Shown in pieces: positions 18,256 to 25,912 of a DNA stretch of 64,000 nt. This DNA comes from Saliniramus sp050485405. Lineage in GTDB: Bacteria > Pseudomonadota > Alphaproteobacteria > Rhizobiales > Beijerinckiaceae. The stretch's first letter is position 1. Each line of letters opens with the position of its first letter. The stretch spans positions 5,893 to 69,892 of the forward strand of contig JBJHBI010000015.1 in NCBI GenBank assembly GCA_050485405.1, written 5' to 3'. Position numbers and translations under genes: made by a program. Under the pieces are notes generated by a model. The model made no database searches and was not told the DNA's origin. It saw nothing but the letters and a program-made list of their open reading frames with translations.

Positions 18256-19014
18256 TCAGACCGAACGTCCGCCGTCGATACATATGCTCTGACCGGTAAC
18301 GAATCCGGCAAGTGGGGAAGCGAGGTAACCGCACAGGGCACCGACTTCGTCCGGGGTCCCCAGTCGCGCTGCCGGCAGATCCTCGACGAGGGCAGCGCGC
18401 GCTGCGGCGGCACCGCCCGCCTCCGCCTCCCGTGCAGCGAGGTATTCCTCCGTGCGTCCGGTCGCGATGGGGCCGGGGAGGACGTGGTTGATGGTGACCC
18501 CGTCCCGGGCCGCCTCGCGTGCTGGTCCCCGTAGGGCAGCGATCACGGCAGCGCGCGCCCCGGCGGATGCATCCAGCCCCGGCATGGGCCTGATCGCGGC
18601 ACTCGACAGGATCGTCACGACCCTTCCGAAACCGCGCGCCCGCATACCCGGAAGGCATATGCGAACCAGATCCAGCATGGCGATTGCATTGGTTTCGAAA
18701 GCGACCCGGAATGCATCCGGATCGAGCTCCGCAAAACCGGCGGGGGCCGGGCCGCCCGCATTGGCGACGAGAATATCCACCTCGCCCGATGCGAGGCGCG
18801 CGCGAAGAGCAGGCTCGCCGACATCGCCCGCGACCGGCGTCGCGGCAACACCGTATCCCGCAAGCGCCTCCGCCGCTTCCGCCAAAGCCTTTGCGTTGCG
18901 CCCGTTGATGACTAGCGCTGCGCCGCGCAGCGCCAGCGCCTCGGCGCAGGCACGACCGAGCCCGCGCGAGGCCCCCGTAATCAGGGCCGTCCGACCGGCA
19001 AGCTCCGGCTTCAT
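18256..19014 (-). CDS. BacG-like atypical short-chain dehydrogenase/reductase
   Basis: 252-residue SDR. The cofactor motif is LITGASRGLGRA (residues 11-22), with NGRN after strand 2, which suits NADPH, and VANAGGPAPAGF at 83-94. The usual catalytic YxxxK is missing: the aligned position reads S150-A-G-A-R154. That loss, the NAGGP motif and the insertion after GPIATGRTEEYLAAR recall the BacG (YwfH) group, which reduces the conjugated dihydro-hydroxyphenylpyruvate in the bacilysin pathway. The ATG at 19014 overlaps the transporter stop as ATGA. Assignment to BacG rests on family pattern plus position as last gene of the operon; a generic SDR remains possible. Confidence 0.7.
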   Translation of the reverse strand: MKPELAGRTALITGASRGLGRACAEALALRGAALVINGRNAKALAEAAEALAGYGVAATPVAGDVGEPALRARLASGEVDILVANAGGPAPAGFAELDPDAFRVAFETNAIAMLDLVRICLPGMRARGFGRVVTILSSAAIRPMPGLDASAGARAAVIAALRGPAREAARDGVTINHVLPGPIATGRTEEYLAAREAEAGGAAAARAALVEDLPAARLGTPDEVGALCGYLASPLAGFVTGQSICIDGGRSV

Positions 19015-19958
19015 GGGTTTCGTGCCCGTCCAGGCCATCCGAAGGTGGCAAGGGCGACACCGCACAGGGCAAGGGCCCCTCCGACAATCTGTTGCGGGGT
19101 CGGTGTGTGGCCGAGCATGATCGCGGCCAGAATGACGGCGAGTGGTGGCATCAGGAACGTGAAGATCCCGGTCCGCGCAGAGCCTATGCGCCTGACGGCA
19201 TCGTTCCACCACAGATATGGCAGGACGGTCGCAAACACGACGAGATACGCGATCGAGAGCCAGAATGACGCGGTTGCATCGCCCAGTGCAATCGCCTCAC
19301 CCATCAGAACAGGCATTGGCAGGAGAAAAACCGTGCCGAATACGAAAGAGATCGTCGTATTCTCTGTCGCGCTGAGGGATGCGGGGGCGAATTTGGCGGC
19401 GATTGCATAGCACGAGAACGACAAAGCAGCAGCGACGATGACGAGATTGCCGGTGAGAACCGTGTCGTCACGCAGCGACAGGCCGCCAAAAATGACGAGG
19501 CCCGCTCCGAGCAGACCGAGTGCGAGGCCGACGACGAGCGCCGAGGTGATCGCGTCACGAAAAGCGAGGCGACCGAGTATCGCGGTGAAGATCGGTTGCG
19601 TCGTGGGGATGAGCAATGCGGCATATGCCGCCGTCGAAGCGGCAAGCCCGAGATGCAGGAGCAGCGTGTAGAGCGCGACACCGAAGAACCCCATTGCCGC
19701 AAGCGCCAGCCAGGCGCCACGCCCGATCTCCGTCAGGCGGGAGCGCAAAGGTGCTGCATGCAGATCCCGCAACATGACGCACATGGCCATGTAGATGGCC
19801 GTAGTCAGGATGAACCGCACGACGGCGGTGAGGGCGGGCGGCTGATCATGCAGTGCGATTTCACTCGCGACGAAAGTCCCGGCCCAGAAGATCTGAACCA
19901 GAACCATCCGCGTGTAGACACCCCCGTTCGCTGCACGTGCTCCAATTGTAGTCTCCAT
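19011..19958 (-). CDS. EamA/DMT family transporter, candidate product exporter of the bac-like operon
   Basis: 315-residue drug/metabolite transporter with about ten hydrophobic segments in two EamA repeats. The first contains QIFWAGTFVASEIAL and ALLIPTTQPIFTAILGRLAF; the second contains YLWWNDAVRRIGSARTGIFTFLMPPLAVILA. I chose the ATG at 19958 because it follows GAGGAGCGC; an ATG-initiated frame to 20075 would run into the 3' end of the bacC-like gene. It is coupled by ATGA to the bacG-like SDR. In Bacillus the exporter BacE is an MFS protein, so this would be a non-homologous replacement. Export and self-protection are inferred from context. Confidence 0.82.
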   Translation of the reverse strand: METTIGARAANGGVYTRMVLVQIFWAGTFVASEIALHDQPPALTAVVRFILTTAIYMAMCVMLRDLHAAPLRSRLTEIGRGAWLALAAMGFFGVALYTLLLHLGLAASTAAYAALLIPTTQPIFTAILGRLAFRDAITSALVVGLALGLLGAGLVIFGGLSLRDDTVLTGNLVIVAAALSFSCYAIAAKFAPASLSATENTTISFVFGTVFLLPMPVLMGEAIALGDATASFWLSIAYLVVFATVLPYLWWNDAVRRIGSARTGIFTFLMPPLAVILAAIMLGHTPTPQQIVGGALALCGVALATFGWPGRARNP

Positions 19959-19987
19959 ATGCGCTCCTCGGATTCCATGGTGCCGGA

Positions 19988-20748
19988 TCAAGTCAGAAAT
20001 CCGCCATCGACGGTCAGGCAGGCCCCGGTGGTGAAGCCGCTTTCCTCTGCGGCCAAAAAAGGATTGCGTTCGCAATTTCCTGCGGTCTTGCGAGCCGACC
20101 GAGCGGATGCAGAGCCTCCCGCCGCGCCAGCCCGGCAGCGCGATCGGCCTCCTTGTCGAGCGACCGCTCAGTCATGGACGTATCTACGATGGCGGGTGCG
20201 ACGGAATTCACTCTGATTCCGAAAGGCACCAGATCTGCCGCAAATGCCTTTGTAAGCGCCAGCACAGCGGCTTTGCTAGCACTGTAAGCCCCGCCTCCCG
20301 GCCAAGTTTTGAACGAAGCAACCGATGCTAAATTTACTATTGCCCCCCGTCGCATAGGGATCATTCGCTGCGCAGCGGCCCTGCTACAAAGAAATACACT
20401 ATGCGCATTTACGGAAAATAATTTTTCATAATTCTTGACCGAAAGGTCATACATATTGCCTGTTATTTCGATCCCTGCGTTATTTACAAGATGCGTGGGC
20501 GGGCCGTAAAATCTATCTATTCTTTCGAACAAATCAATCACATCAACCTCTCTTGATACGTCAGCCTTTATCGCAACCGCATTTGCTCCGCCATCACATA
20601 GCGAAGAAGCTAGCGCACAAGCAGACTCTTCATTTATGTCTACTATTACAACCTTTGTCCCTGATAAAGCGAAAGATATTGCCGTCTCTTTGCCTATCCC
20701 GGATCCTGCACCAGTCACGATTACGACTGCGTCTTCACCGAATCGCAT
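19988..20748 (-). pseudogene. bacC: BacC-like short-chain dehydrogenase with one-base frameshift near the 3' end
   Basis: SDR with the NAD motif VTGAGSGIGK (residues 11-20), NNAGIEITGNMYDLS, catalytic Ser142, and Tyr155-x3-Lys159 in YSASK. It resembles BacC, the dihydroanticapsin 7-dehydrogenase, including the NNAGIEI block. The open frame ends at 20014, giving 244 residues with an aberrant tail, LFWPQRKAASPPGPA. If one T is restored in the six-T run (plus strand AAAAAA, 20055-20060), the frame continues as LFLAAEESGFTTGACLTV then DGGFLT with a stop at 19988, the standard SDR C-terminus. This is therefore a homopolymer sequencing error or a genuine frameshift. The start overlaps the bacB stop by 14 bases. 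Part of the gene is strongly AT-rich (20401-20460 has 20 G/C of 60). Confidence 0.82.
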
Positions 20749-21466
20749 CAGATTTCTCTTTTATTGTTTTCCGCACACGTTTTGGCAGCAGATTCCATCG
20801 CGGCGGAATAAAAATATTCAACGACGTTGCAGGTTTATCTGTATCGTTGTGCCCCATATGTGGAATATGATCGGGAGCGAAATAAACACAGTTTCCCGAA
20901 AATCGTTGCGTTTCGTCTCCGACGTCCATGCGATACTCGCCTTCGAGACCGATCCCGATCTGTACACCACGATGCGCATGGCGCGGCATGAGCGCATCTG
21001 GCTCCAACACGGAGAGCATGATCTCGAACCAAGGGCCGACGAAAAAATTGAGATTCAATCCACCCTTGATACTTCGCGCGGGAGTCATGTCGAGAAATCG
21101 CACCTCTGGCGCACATGGAGTTGATTGCCCTTCCTGCTCCGGCTTCGGGAATCGCTTGATATCGAGGGTAATGGCCGTGGTGCTTCCGATATTCATTGCC
21201 CCGTGAGTTTCGCCGCCCGGCACCCAGTATGCGCCCTTTAGCGCCTTGAGATCACGCTGCTCATCACCAACGCGCATGCGGTAGGCCCCAGAAAGACACA
21301 TCCCGATCTGGTGCTCGGCATGCTCATGAGGCGGGGCCTCAGCCCCTGGAGGCATTCGCGAAATCATTACTACCGTTCGCGCATCGTCACCGAGCTCAAA
21401 GACATCGGCCTCGATATCTCCGAAGAGCCTAATGCGCTCAGGCTTTGGAAAGTACGACTGGCTCAT
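20735..21466 (-). CDS. bacB: BacB-like bicupin isomerase
   Basis: 243-residue protein of two cupin domains. Each domain has the HxH...Q...H metal set: His47, His49, Gln53, His88 in the first and His163, His165, Gln169, His203 in the second, matching the metal ligands I recall for BacB. Flanking motifs also match: YFPKPERIRL at the start, HQIGMCLSGAYRM, VQIGIGLEGEYRM and the ending SLNIFIPPRWN. BacB isomerises the exocyclic dienone from BacA (H2HPP) to the conjugated form. The ATG at 21466 overlaps the bacA-like stop as ATGA. All ligands are intact, so activity is plausible. AT-richer than the chromosome around it. Confidence 0.85.
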   Translation of the reverse strand: MSQSYFPKPERIRLFGDIEADVFELGDDARTVVMISRMPPGAEAPPHEHAEHQIGMCLSGAYRMRVGDEQRDLKALKGAYWVPGGETHGAMNIGSTTAITLDIKRFPKPEQEGQSTPCAPEVRFLDMTPARSIKGGLNLNFFVGPWFEIMLSVLEPDALMPRHAHRGVQIGIGLEGEYRMDVGDETQRFSGNCVYFAPDHIPHMGHNDTDKPATSLNIFIPPRWNLLPKRVRKTIKEKSDAIR

Positions 21467-22197
21467 GCGACCACATCCGCTTCTGGTGATCTTTCATTAG
21501 ACGACACCCCGTCATCGCCAAGCAAGAAGAGGTTCCATGTCATTGCAATCGCTATACCTTTTGGGTGATGAGCCATATGCTGTGCATGGATCGTTTCCAG
21601 ATTGCACAATGCAACATCGGCTTCGCCCACGAGAGCGGCATTGGCCGCGGCTACCGTGGATGGGCAGGATGAAACCTCGTAGCGGACGCCGGCGGGAACC
21701 AGTTGCGGCAGCAGAGTAATCGGCGCAGGGTGCGTGGCCACACGAATCGTAGCATTTGGCGACAGCGGGTCGATTTGCGACGCTGACCAAGCAAGGTGGT
21801 AGGGTGGAGTGTCGAAGCAAAAACACCCGACCAGACGCGTATGCTGGCTCATGAAAAAACGATCAATCCCTGCATATGCACTAGGCACCAAGGCAAGGTG
21901 CGCGCCAGATTCTTCAGATATGAGACTGGAAATCGAGTCCAGTATCATTTCAAATTGTGAATACAGCTTTATCTCAATATCCTCGCGTATATTGTACAGT
22001 AATGCTTGAGCAGCGATATGACTGCTTGTATTTTCCGGCCCTAGGGTGTGTATTGCATCAACAAAGAAATCTGCAGCACCGAAAAAGCTTGGCGCGGTTG
22101 CAACTTTCAGCTTTTCGCTTTCGAGCAATCTCGCAACATCAGCGCGCGAAGATTTCGGTCGGCAATTCCCATGAAATACGTCTGCTTCCAATGCCAT
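21463..22197 (-). CDS. bacA: BacA-like prephenate decarboxylase
   Basis: 244 residues. Motifs typical of BacA/SalX/AerD prephenate decarboxylases (prephenate-dehydratase fold) are TLGPENTSSHIAA at 51-63, LVPSAYAGIDRFFM at 103-116, CFDTPPYHLAW at 127-137, ATHPAPITLLP at 154-164 and AMTWNLFLLGD at 218-228. These enzymes decarboxylate prephenate without aromatisation, leaving a dihydro-4-hydroxyphenylpyruvate. The protein has about 45 N-terminal residues before the core, longer than Bacillus BacA. The ATG at 22195-22197 follows AGGATTTAATGAT. First gene of a leftward operon whose members overlap. Low-GC codon use suggests acquisition. Confidence 0.85.
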   Translation of the reverse strand: MALEADVFHGNCRPKSSRADVARLLESEKLKVATAPSFFGAADFFVDAIHTLGPENTSSHIAAQALLYNIREDIEIKLYSQFEMILDSISSLISEESGAHLALVPSAYAGIDRFFMSQHTRLVGCFCFDTPPYHLAWSASQIDPLSPNATIRVATHPAPITLLPQLVPAGVRYEVSSCPSTVAAANAALVGEADVALCNLETIHAQHMAHHPKGIAIAMTWNLFLLGDDGVSSNERSPEADVVA

Positions 22198-22497
22198 ATC
22201 ATTAAATCCTATGATTGCCTTACTAGAACATATGTTACTAAAAGTAGTGCACCTGACAAGCCCAAATTTTGTTCATGTGCGGAACTTTTAGCCACACAAA
22301 TATTGAGATTTATTATAGATAATTCTTTTCTTAATAAAATTTAATAAAAGAATGCAGTGTATAGCTTCAAAATTTCAGTATTTGGTCCAATGCCCTGTTT
22401 GAGAACAATCTCGAATAGATAGTCACGCCGCGTAGCTAGTGCATAATGGACTTGCGGCAGGGCGGATGGAAGAGAGTTATCCACATTGACTCCCGCC
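22198..22497 (-). promoter_or_regulatory. AT-rich upstream region of the bac-like operon
   Basis: 300 bases without a gene, much richer in A/T than the flanks. Read on the reverse strand, a perfect TATAAT occurs at 22312-22317, about 115 bases before bacA. Just upstream of it lies an 8-bp inverted repeat, ATTCTTTT (22322-22329) and AAAAGAAT (22346-22353), centred where a -35 element would be; no good -35 hexamer is visible. A single consensus DnaA box, TTATCCACA, is at 22477-22485. A regulated promoter with an operator overlapping -35 is the simplest reading, unproven. Confidence 0.4.
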
Positions 22498-22944
22498 TCA
22501 CCCCGCCACGCGGCTGACGCGGGGTCTCGCGCCGTCTATGGCGGTGACTTCGACGAGTTCGCCTTCCTTGACGAGGTCGTCGCTGACGACGGCGAAGCTG
22601 GTATCGGCGACGCGGATGCGACCGCGCCCGGCTTCGAAATCGGCGATCGCCACGTAGCGGCGCCCGATCATGGCCTGCAGATCCTGATTGATCATCGGCG
22701 CGCCGTCGCGCTTGCTGCGGCGCTGGATGGCGAAGCCGAGGCCGATCGAGGAGAGCATCGCCACGGCGAAGATCAGCATCTGCCAGGCCAGCGGCAGTTC
22801 CGGCGCGAGGGTGAGGATGAGGCCGACGGCGAGCGCGCCGAAGCCGATCCAGAGGAGGAACACCCCCGGCATAACGATTTCGAGACCGGCGATCAGCGCA
22901 CCGGCGATGATCCAGATCCAGGGCGAATCGAACAGCGTTTCCAT
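22498..22944 (-). CDS. nfeD: NfeD family membrane protein
   Basis: 148 residues from the ATG at 22944. Short NfeD (YbbK type) with three hydrophobic segments (WIWIIAGALIAGLEIVMPG, LLWIGFGALAVGLILTL, AWQMLIFAVAML) and a C-terminal OB-fold domain containing GRRYVAIADFEAGRGRIRVADT and GELVEVTAIDG. NfeD proteins partner with SPFH proteins in membrane microdomain or quality-control functions. It follows the SPFH gene on the same strand. A TTG start at 23007 is possible but would add residues with no family similarity. Confidence 0.88.
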   Translation of the reverse strand: METLFDSPWIWIIAGALIAGLEIVMPGVFLLWIGFGALAVGLILTLAPELPLAWQMLIFAVAMLSSIGLGFAIQRRSKRDGAPMINQDLQAMIGRRYVAIADFEAGRGRIRVADTSFAVVSDDLVKEGELVEVTAIDGARPRVSRVAG

Positions 22945-23011
22945 GGGCTGACGGGCTTCCTCGTATCGGACCCCGGCGGTGGATGCCCGCCGGGGCGTGT
23001 CACGCAATGTC

Positions 23012-23941
23012 TCACGATTTGGACGGATTGCCGACGGTCTTGAGCAATTCGCCGATCCCCGCCACGGCGCCGGTCACGCCGCCGGCCTCGAGCGGCATCA
23101 GCACCAGCTTGGAATTGTCGGAAGAGCCGATCTGGCCGAGCGCCTCGACGTATTTCTGGCCGAGGAAGAACTGCACGGCCTGGATATCACCCTCGGCGAT
23201 GGCTTTCGAGACCATCTGCGTCGCCTTGGCATCGGCTTCCGCCGCACGCTCGCGGGCTTCCGCCTCGAGGAAGGCGGCTTCGCGCAGCCCCTGTGCGCGC
23301 AGGATCTCGGCCTCGCGCTCGCCCTGCGCCTTGAGGATTTCCGCCTCGCGCAGACCGTTCGCCTCCGTGACCGAAGCGCGACGCCGGCGCTCGGCGGTCA
23401 TCTGCAGGTTCATCGCAGCCTGGAGATCTTCCGACATGCGCAGGTCGCGGATCTCGATGCGCATGATCTTGACGCCCCAGGGATTGGTCGCCTCGTCGAT
23501 GATCGCCATCAGGATCTCGTTGATCTCGGCGCGCTTGGAGAGCGTGTCGTCGAGATCCATCGAACCGATCACCGAACGCAGATTGGTGGTGGTGAGGTTG
23601 ACGATGGCCTCTTCCAGGTTCTGCACCTGATAGGCCGCACGGGCGGTATCCTGCACGCGGAAGAAGACGACGCCGTCGGCGATCACGGCGGCGTTGTCCT
23701 TGGTGATCACGGTCTGGGCCGGCACGTCGAGCACCTGCTCCATGACGCTGAGCCTGCGCCCGATCCGATCGATGAAGGGCACGATCAGGCACAGGCCCGA
23801 TTGCAGGGTGCGGGTGTAGCGCCCGAAGCGCTCGACGGTCCATTCCTCGCCCTGCGGCACCGTCTTGATGCCGGAATAGAGGACGAGAATCGCCACGGCG
23901 ACGATGCTCAGGGCGAAAAGCGTAATCGGTTCGAGGGTCAT
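23012..23941 (-). CDS. SPFH domain / paraslipin (stomatin-like, QmcA-type) protein
   Basis: 309 residues. An N-terminal membrane anchor (FALSIVAVAILVLYSGI) precedes an SPFH/Band 7 domain with VPQGEEWTVERFGRYTRTL, LIVPFIDRIG, RSVIGSMDLDDTLSKRAEIN and PWGVKIMRIEIRDL. An alanine/glutamate-rich coiled coil (EREAEILRAQGLREAAFLEAEA) follows. Such proteins oligomerise in the membrane and modulate proteases. Directly upstream of nfeD, the usual two-gene operon of this pair. Confidence 0.93.
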   Translation of the reverse strand: MTLEPITLFALSIVAVAILVLYSGIKTVPQGEEWTVERFGRYTRTLQSGLCLIVPFIDRIGRRLSVMEQVLDVPAQTVITKDNAAVIADGVVFFRVQDTARAAYQVQNLEEAIVNLTTTNLRSVIGSMDLDDTLSKRAEINEILMAIIDEATNPWGVKIMRIEIRDLRMSEDLQAAMNLQMTAERRRRASVTEANGLREAEILKAQGEREAEILRAQGLREAAFLEAEARERAAEADAKATQMVSKAIAEGDIQAVQFFLGQKYVEALGQIGSSDNSKLVLMPLEAGGVTGAVAGIGELLKTVGNPSKS

Positions 23942-24163
23942 GGTCGGTCCTTCGATGGCGTTCAGGCGGGGGGAAATGCCGATAGGGGTTTGCAGCGATA
24001 TCGCATTGCCGAGTTAATTTTTCCCGCTTCACGGCTACGGATGACGCGGCAAGCGGAAAGCCGCCCCGTCATGGGTGGAATTGCGGCTGGTCATGAACCC
24101 CGTGAGGCGTGATCATGGCGCGGCGCGCAGGCCGGACAAACTGACGCGGGATGAGGCGAAAAG

Positions 24164-24949
24164 ATGAAGACGATCGTGGATCTCAATTGCGACATGGGCG
24201 AAGGCTTCGGGCATTGGCGCTACGGCGACGCGCCGGATGCCGCGCTGATGCCACTCGTCAGCTCGGCCAATGTCGCGACGGGTTATCATGCGGGCGACCC
24301 CAATCTGATGAACGAGGCGGCGGCGCTCGCGAAGGCGCACGGCGTGGGGCTCGGCGCCCATCCCGGCTACAAGGACCTTCAGGGCTTCGGGCGACGCATG
24401 ATCCGCAGCAGCGACGAGGAACTCGTCAACGACATCCTCTACCAGACCGGCGCCCTGCGCGAATTCGCGCGTCGCCACGGCATCTGCCTCCAGCATCTCA
24501 AGCTGCATGGCGCGCTCTACATGGAGGCCGCCGCGAATGTGAGCCTGTCGCGGCACCTCGTCGAGACCCTGCGCGCGAGTGCGCCCGATCTCCTCGTCTT
24601 CTGCATGCATGTGTCGGAAACGCATGAAGCCGCGCTGCGCGCCGATCAGCCGGTGATCCGCGAGCTCTACGCCGATCGCGATTACGACGATAGCGGCTCC
24701 ATCGTCTTCACGCGCAAGGCCGGCGGCTACGAGCCCCAAGCCATCGCGGCGAAAGTCCTGCGCGCCTGCCGCGAGGGGGTGGTCGAAACCGTGACGGGAC
24801 GCGACGTCGCGATCACCTTCGAATCGATCTGCTTCCATTCCGACACGCCCGGCGCGCTGGCCATCGGCGAAGCGATCCGCAAGACGCTCACCGATAACGG
24901 CATCACCATCGCGCCGGCGGCGAGGGTCCGCGAGGCCATGGGCGGCTGA
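24164..24949 (+). CDS. pxpA: 5-oxoprolinase subunit A (LamB/YcsF family)
   Basis: 261 residues. The opening VDLNCDMGEGFGHW, then SSANVATGYHAGDP (metal-site histidine) and GLGAHPGYKDLQGFGRR are signatures of PxpA, which with PxpB and PxpC hydrolyses 5-oxoproline to glutamate using ATP. Further blocks are LKLHGALYM, ADRDYDDSGSIV and FESICFHSDTPGA. pxpB and pxpC are not in this window, so the subunit is separated from its partners or acts in a variant pathway. Divergent from the SPFH gene and convergent with panE. Confidence 0.92.
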   Translation: MKTIVDLNCDMGEGFGHWRYGDAPDAALMPLVSSANVATGYHAGDPNLMNEAAALAKAHGVGLGAHPGYKDLQGFGRRMIRSSDEELVNDILYQTGALREFARRHGICLQHLKLHGALYMEAAANVSLSRHLVETLRASAPDLLVFCMHVSETHEAALRADQPVIRELYADRDYDDSGSIVFTRKAGGYEPQAIAAKVLRACREGVVETVTGRDVAITFESICFHSDTPGALAIGEAIRKTLTDNGITIAPAARVREAMGG

Positions 24950-24968
24950 GGCGCAAGGGCAATACGCG

Positions 24969-25892
24969 TCAGCGGTCGAATGCCCGCTCCCGTGCCCGGA
25001 TCAGCGCGACGAGCGTCGTATTGACCGGTGCCGGCACACCGACTTCGGCCCCCACCCGGGGCACCGCGCCGTTGATCACGTCGATCTCGCAGCGTTTGCC
25101 GGCCATGTGGTCGAGCAGCATCGAGGGGCGTGCGCCGGGGATCTTCTCGCCGAAGGCCCGCACATAGGCGGCGGGATCGGCGATATCGACGGCGATCCCC
25201 TTGGCGCGGGCGACGGCGAAGGCCTCGCTCGCGCAGGCGGCGGCGACGGAGAAGGCATCCGGGTCCGCGAGCACCTCCCCGATGGTGCGGCCGGTCAGGG
25301 TGCAGGTGCCGCTGAAGGCGACGTTGCAGATGAATTTCTCCCAGACGAGCTGGTGGATATCCTCGAAGAGCAGCACCTTGAAGCCGCCCTTGCGCCAGAT
25401 TTCAGCGATGTGCTCCATCCGCGCGCTGGTGCCGCCGCGATACTCGCCGATCCTGACGAATTCCCAGCCGTTATGGTGGACATGCCCCGGCTGCGGGATC
25501 GAGGCGCCGAAGCCGCCGACCACGCCGATCATGGTCCGCTCCTCGCCGAGGATCGCCGCGACTTTGTCGGCCGAGCCGAGCCCGTTCTGGATCGTCAGCA
25601 CGACGCCGCCATCTGCCAGGATCTCGCGCGCCGCCCGCGCCGCGGCCTCGACGCCATCGGCTTTCGTCGCGATGATGACGAGATCGGCCGGGCCGGCCTC
25701 GCGCGCATCGGTGGTAGCCGTGATCCGCGCCACGCGCTCCCCGCTCGCCCCCGAGACCCGCAACCCGTCGCGGCGGATCGCGTCGATATGGGCCGCCCAG
25801 GTATCGACGGCGACGATGTCGAGCCCGGCATCACCGAGCAGGCCGGCATAGACCGAGCCCATGGCGCCGGTGCCGATGATGACGATACGCAT
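24969..25892 (-). CDS. panE: Ketopantoate reductase family protein (2-dehydropantoate 2-reductase)
   Basis: 307 residues. The NADP motif is IVIIGTGAMGSVYAGLLGDAG (residues 3-23). It also has DLVIIATKADGVEAA, LTIQNGLGSADKVAAILGE, WEKFICNVAFSGTCTLTGRTIG (catalytic lysine) and GARPSMLLDHMAGKRCEIDVINGAV (substrate Ser/Asp region). These match ApbA/PanE enzymes, which reduce ketopantoate to pantoate. PanE-like paralogues are common, so the gene could act on another 2-oxo acid; the partial panB at the left edge shows the pantothenate pathway is present. The ATG follows GGAGACAAGCC. Confidence 0.82.
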   Translation of the reverse strand: MRIVIIGTGAMGSVYAGLLGDAGLDIVAVDTWAAHIDAIRRDGLRVSGASGERVARITATTDAREAGPADLVIIATKADGVEAAARAAREILADGGVVLTIQNGLGSADKVAAILGEERTMIGVVGGFGASIPQPGHVHHNGWEFVRIGEYRGGTSARMEHIAEIWRKGGFKVLLFEDIHQLVWEKFICNVAFSGTCTLTGRTIGEVLADPDAFSVAAACASEAFAVARAKGIAVDIADPAAYVRAFGEKIPGARPSMLLDHMAGKRCEIDVINGAVPRVGAEVGVPAPVNTTLVALIRARERAFDR

Positions 25893-25912
25893 GGCTTGTC
25901 TCCGTATGGCTC

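Noticed and set aside
20436..20452. TGACC-GAAA-GGTCA stem-loop inside the bacC-like gene
   Set aside because: Only five pairs and inside coding sequence; no reason to assign a function.
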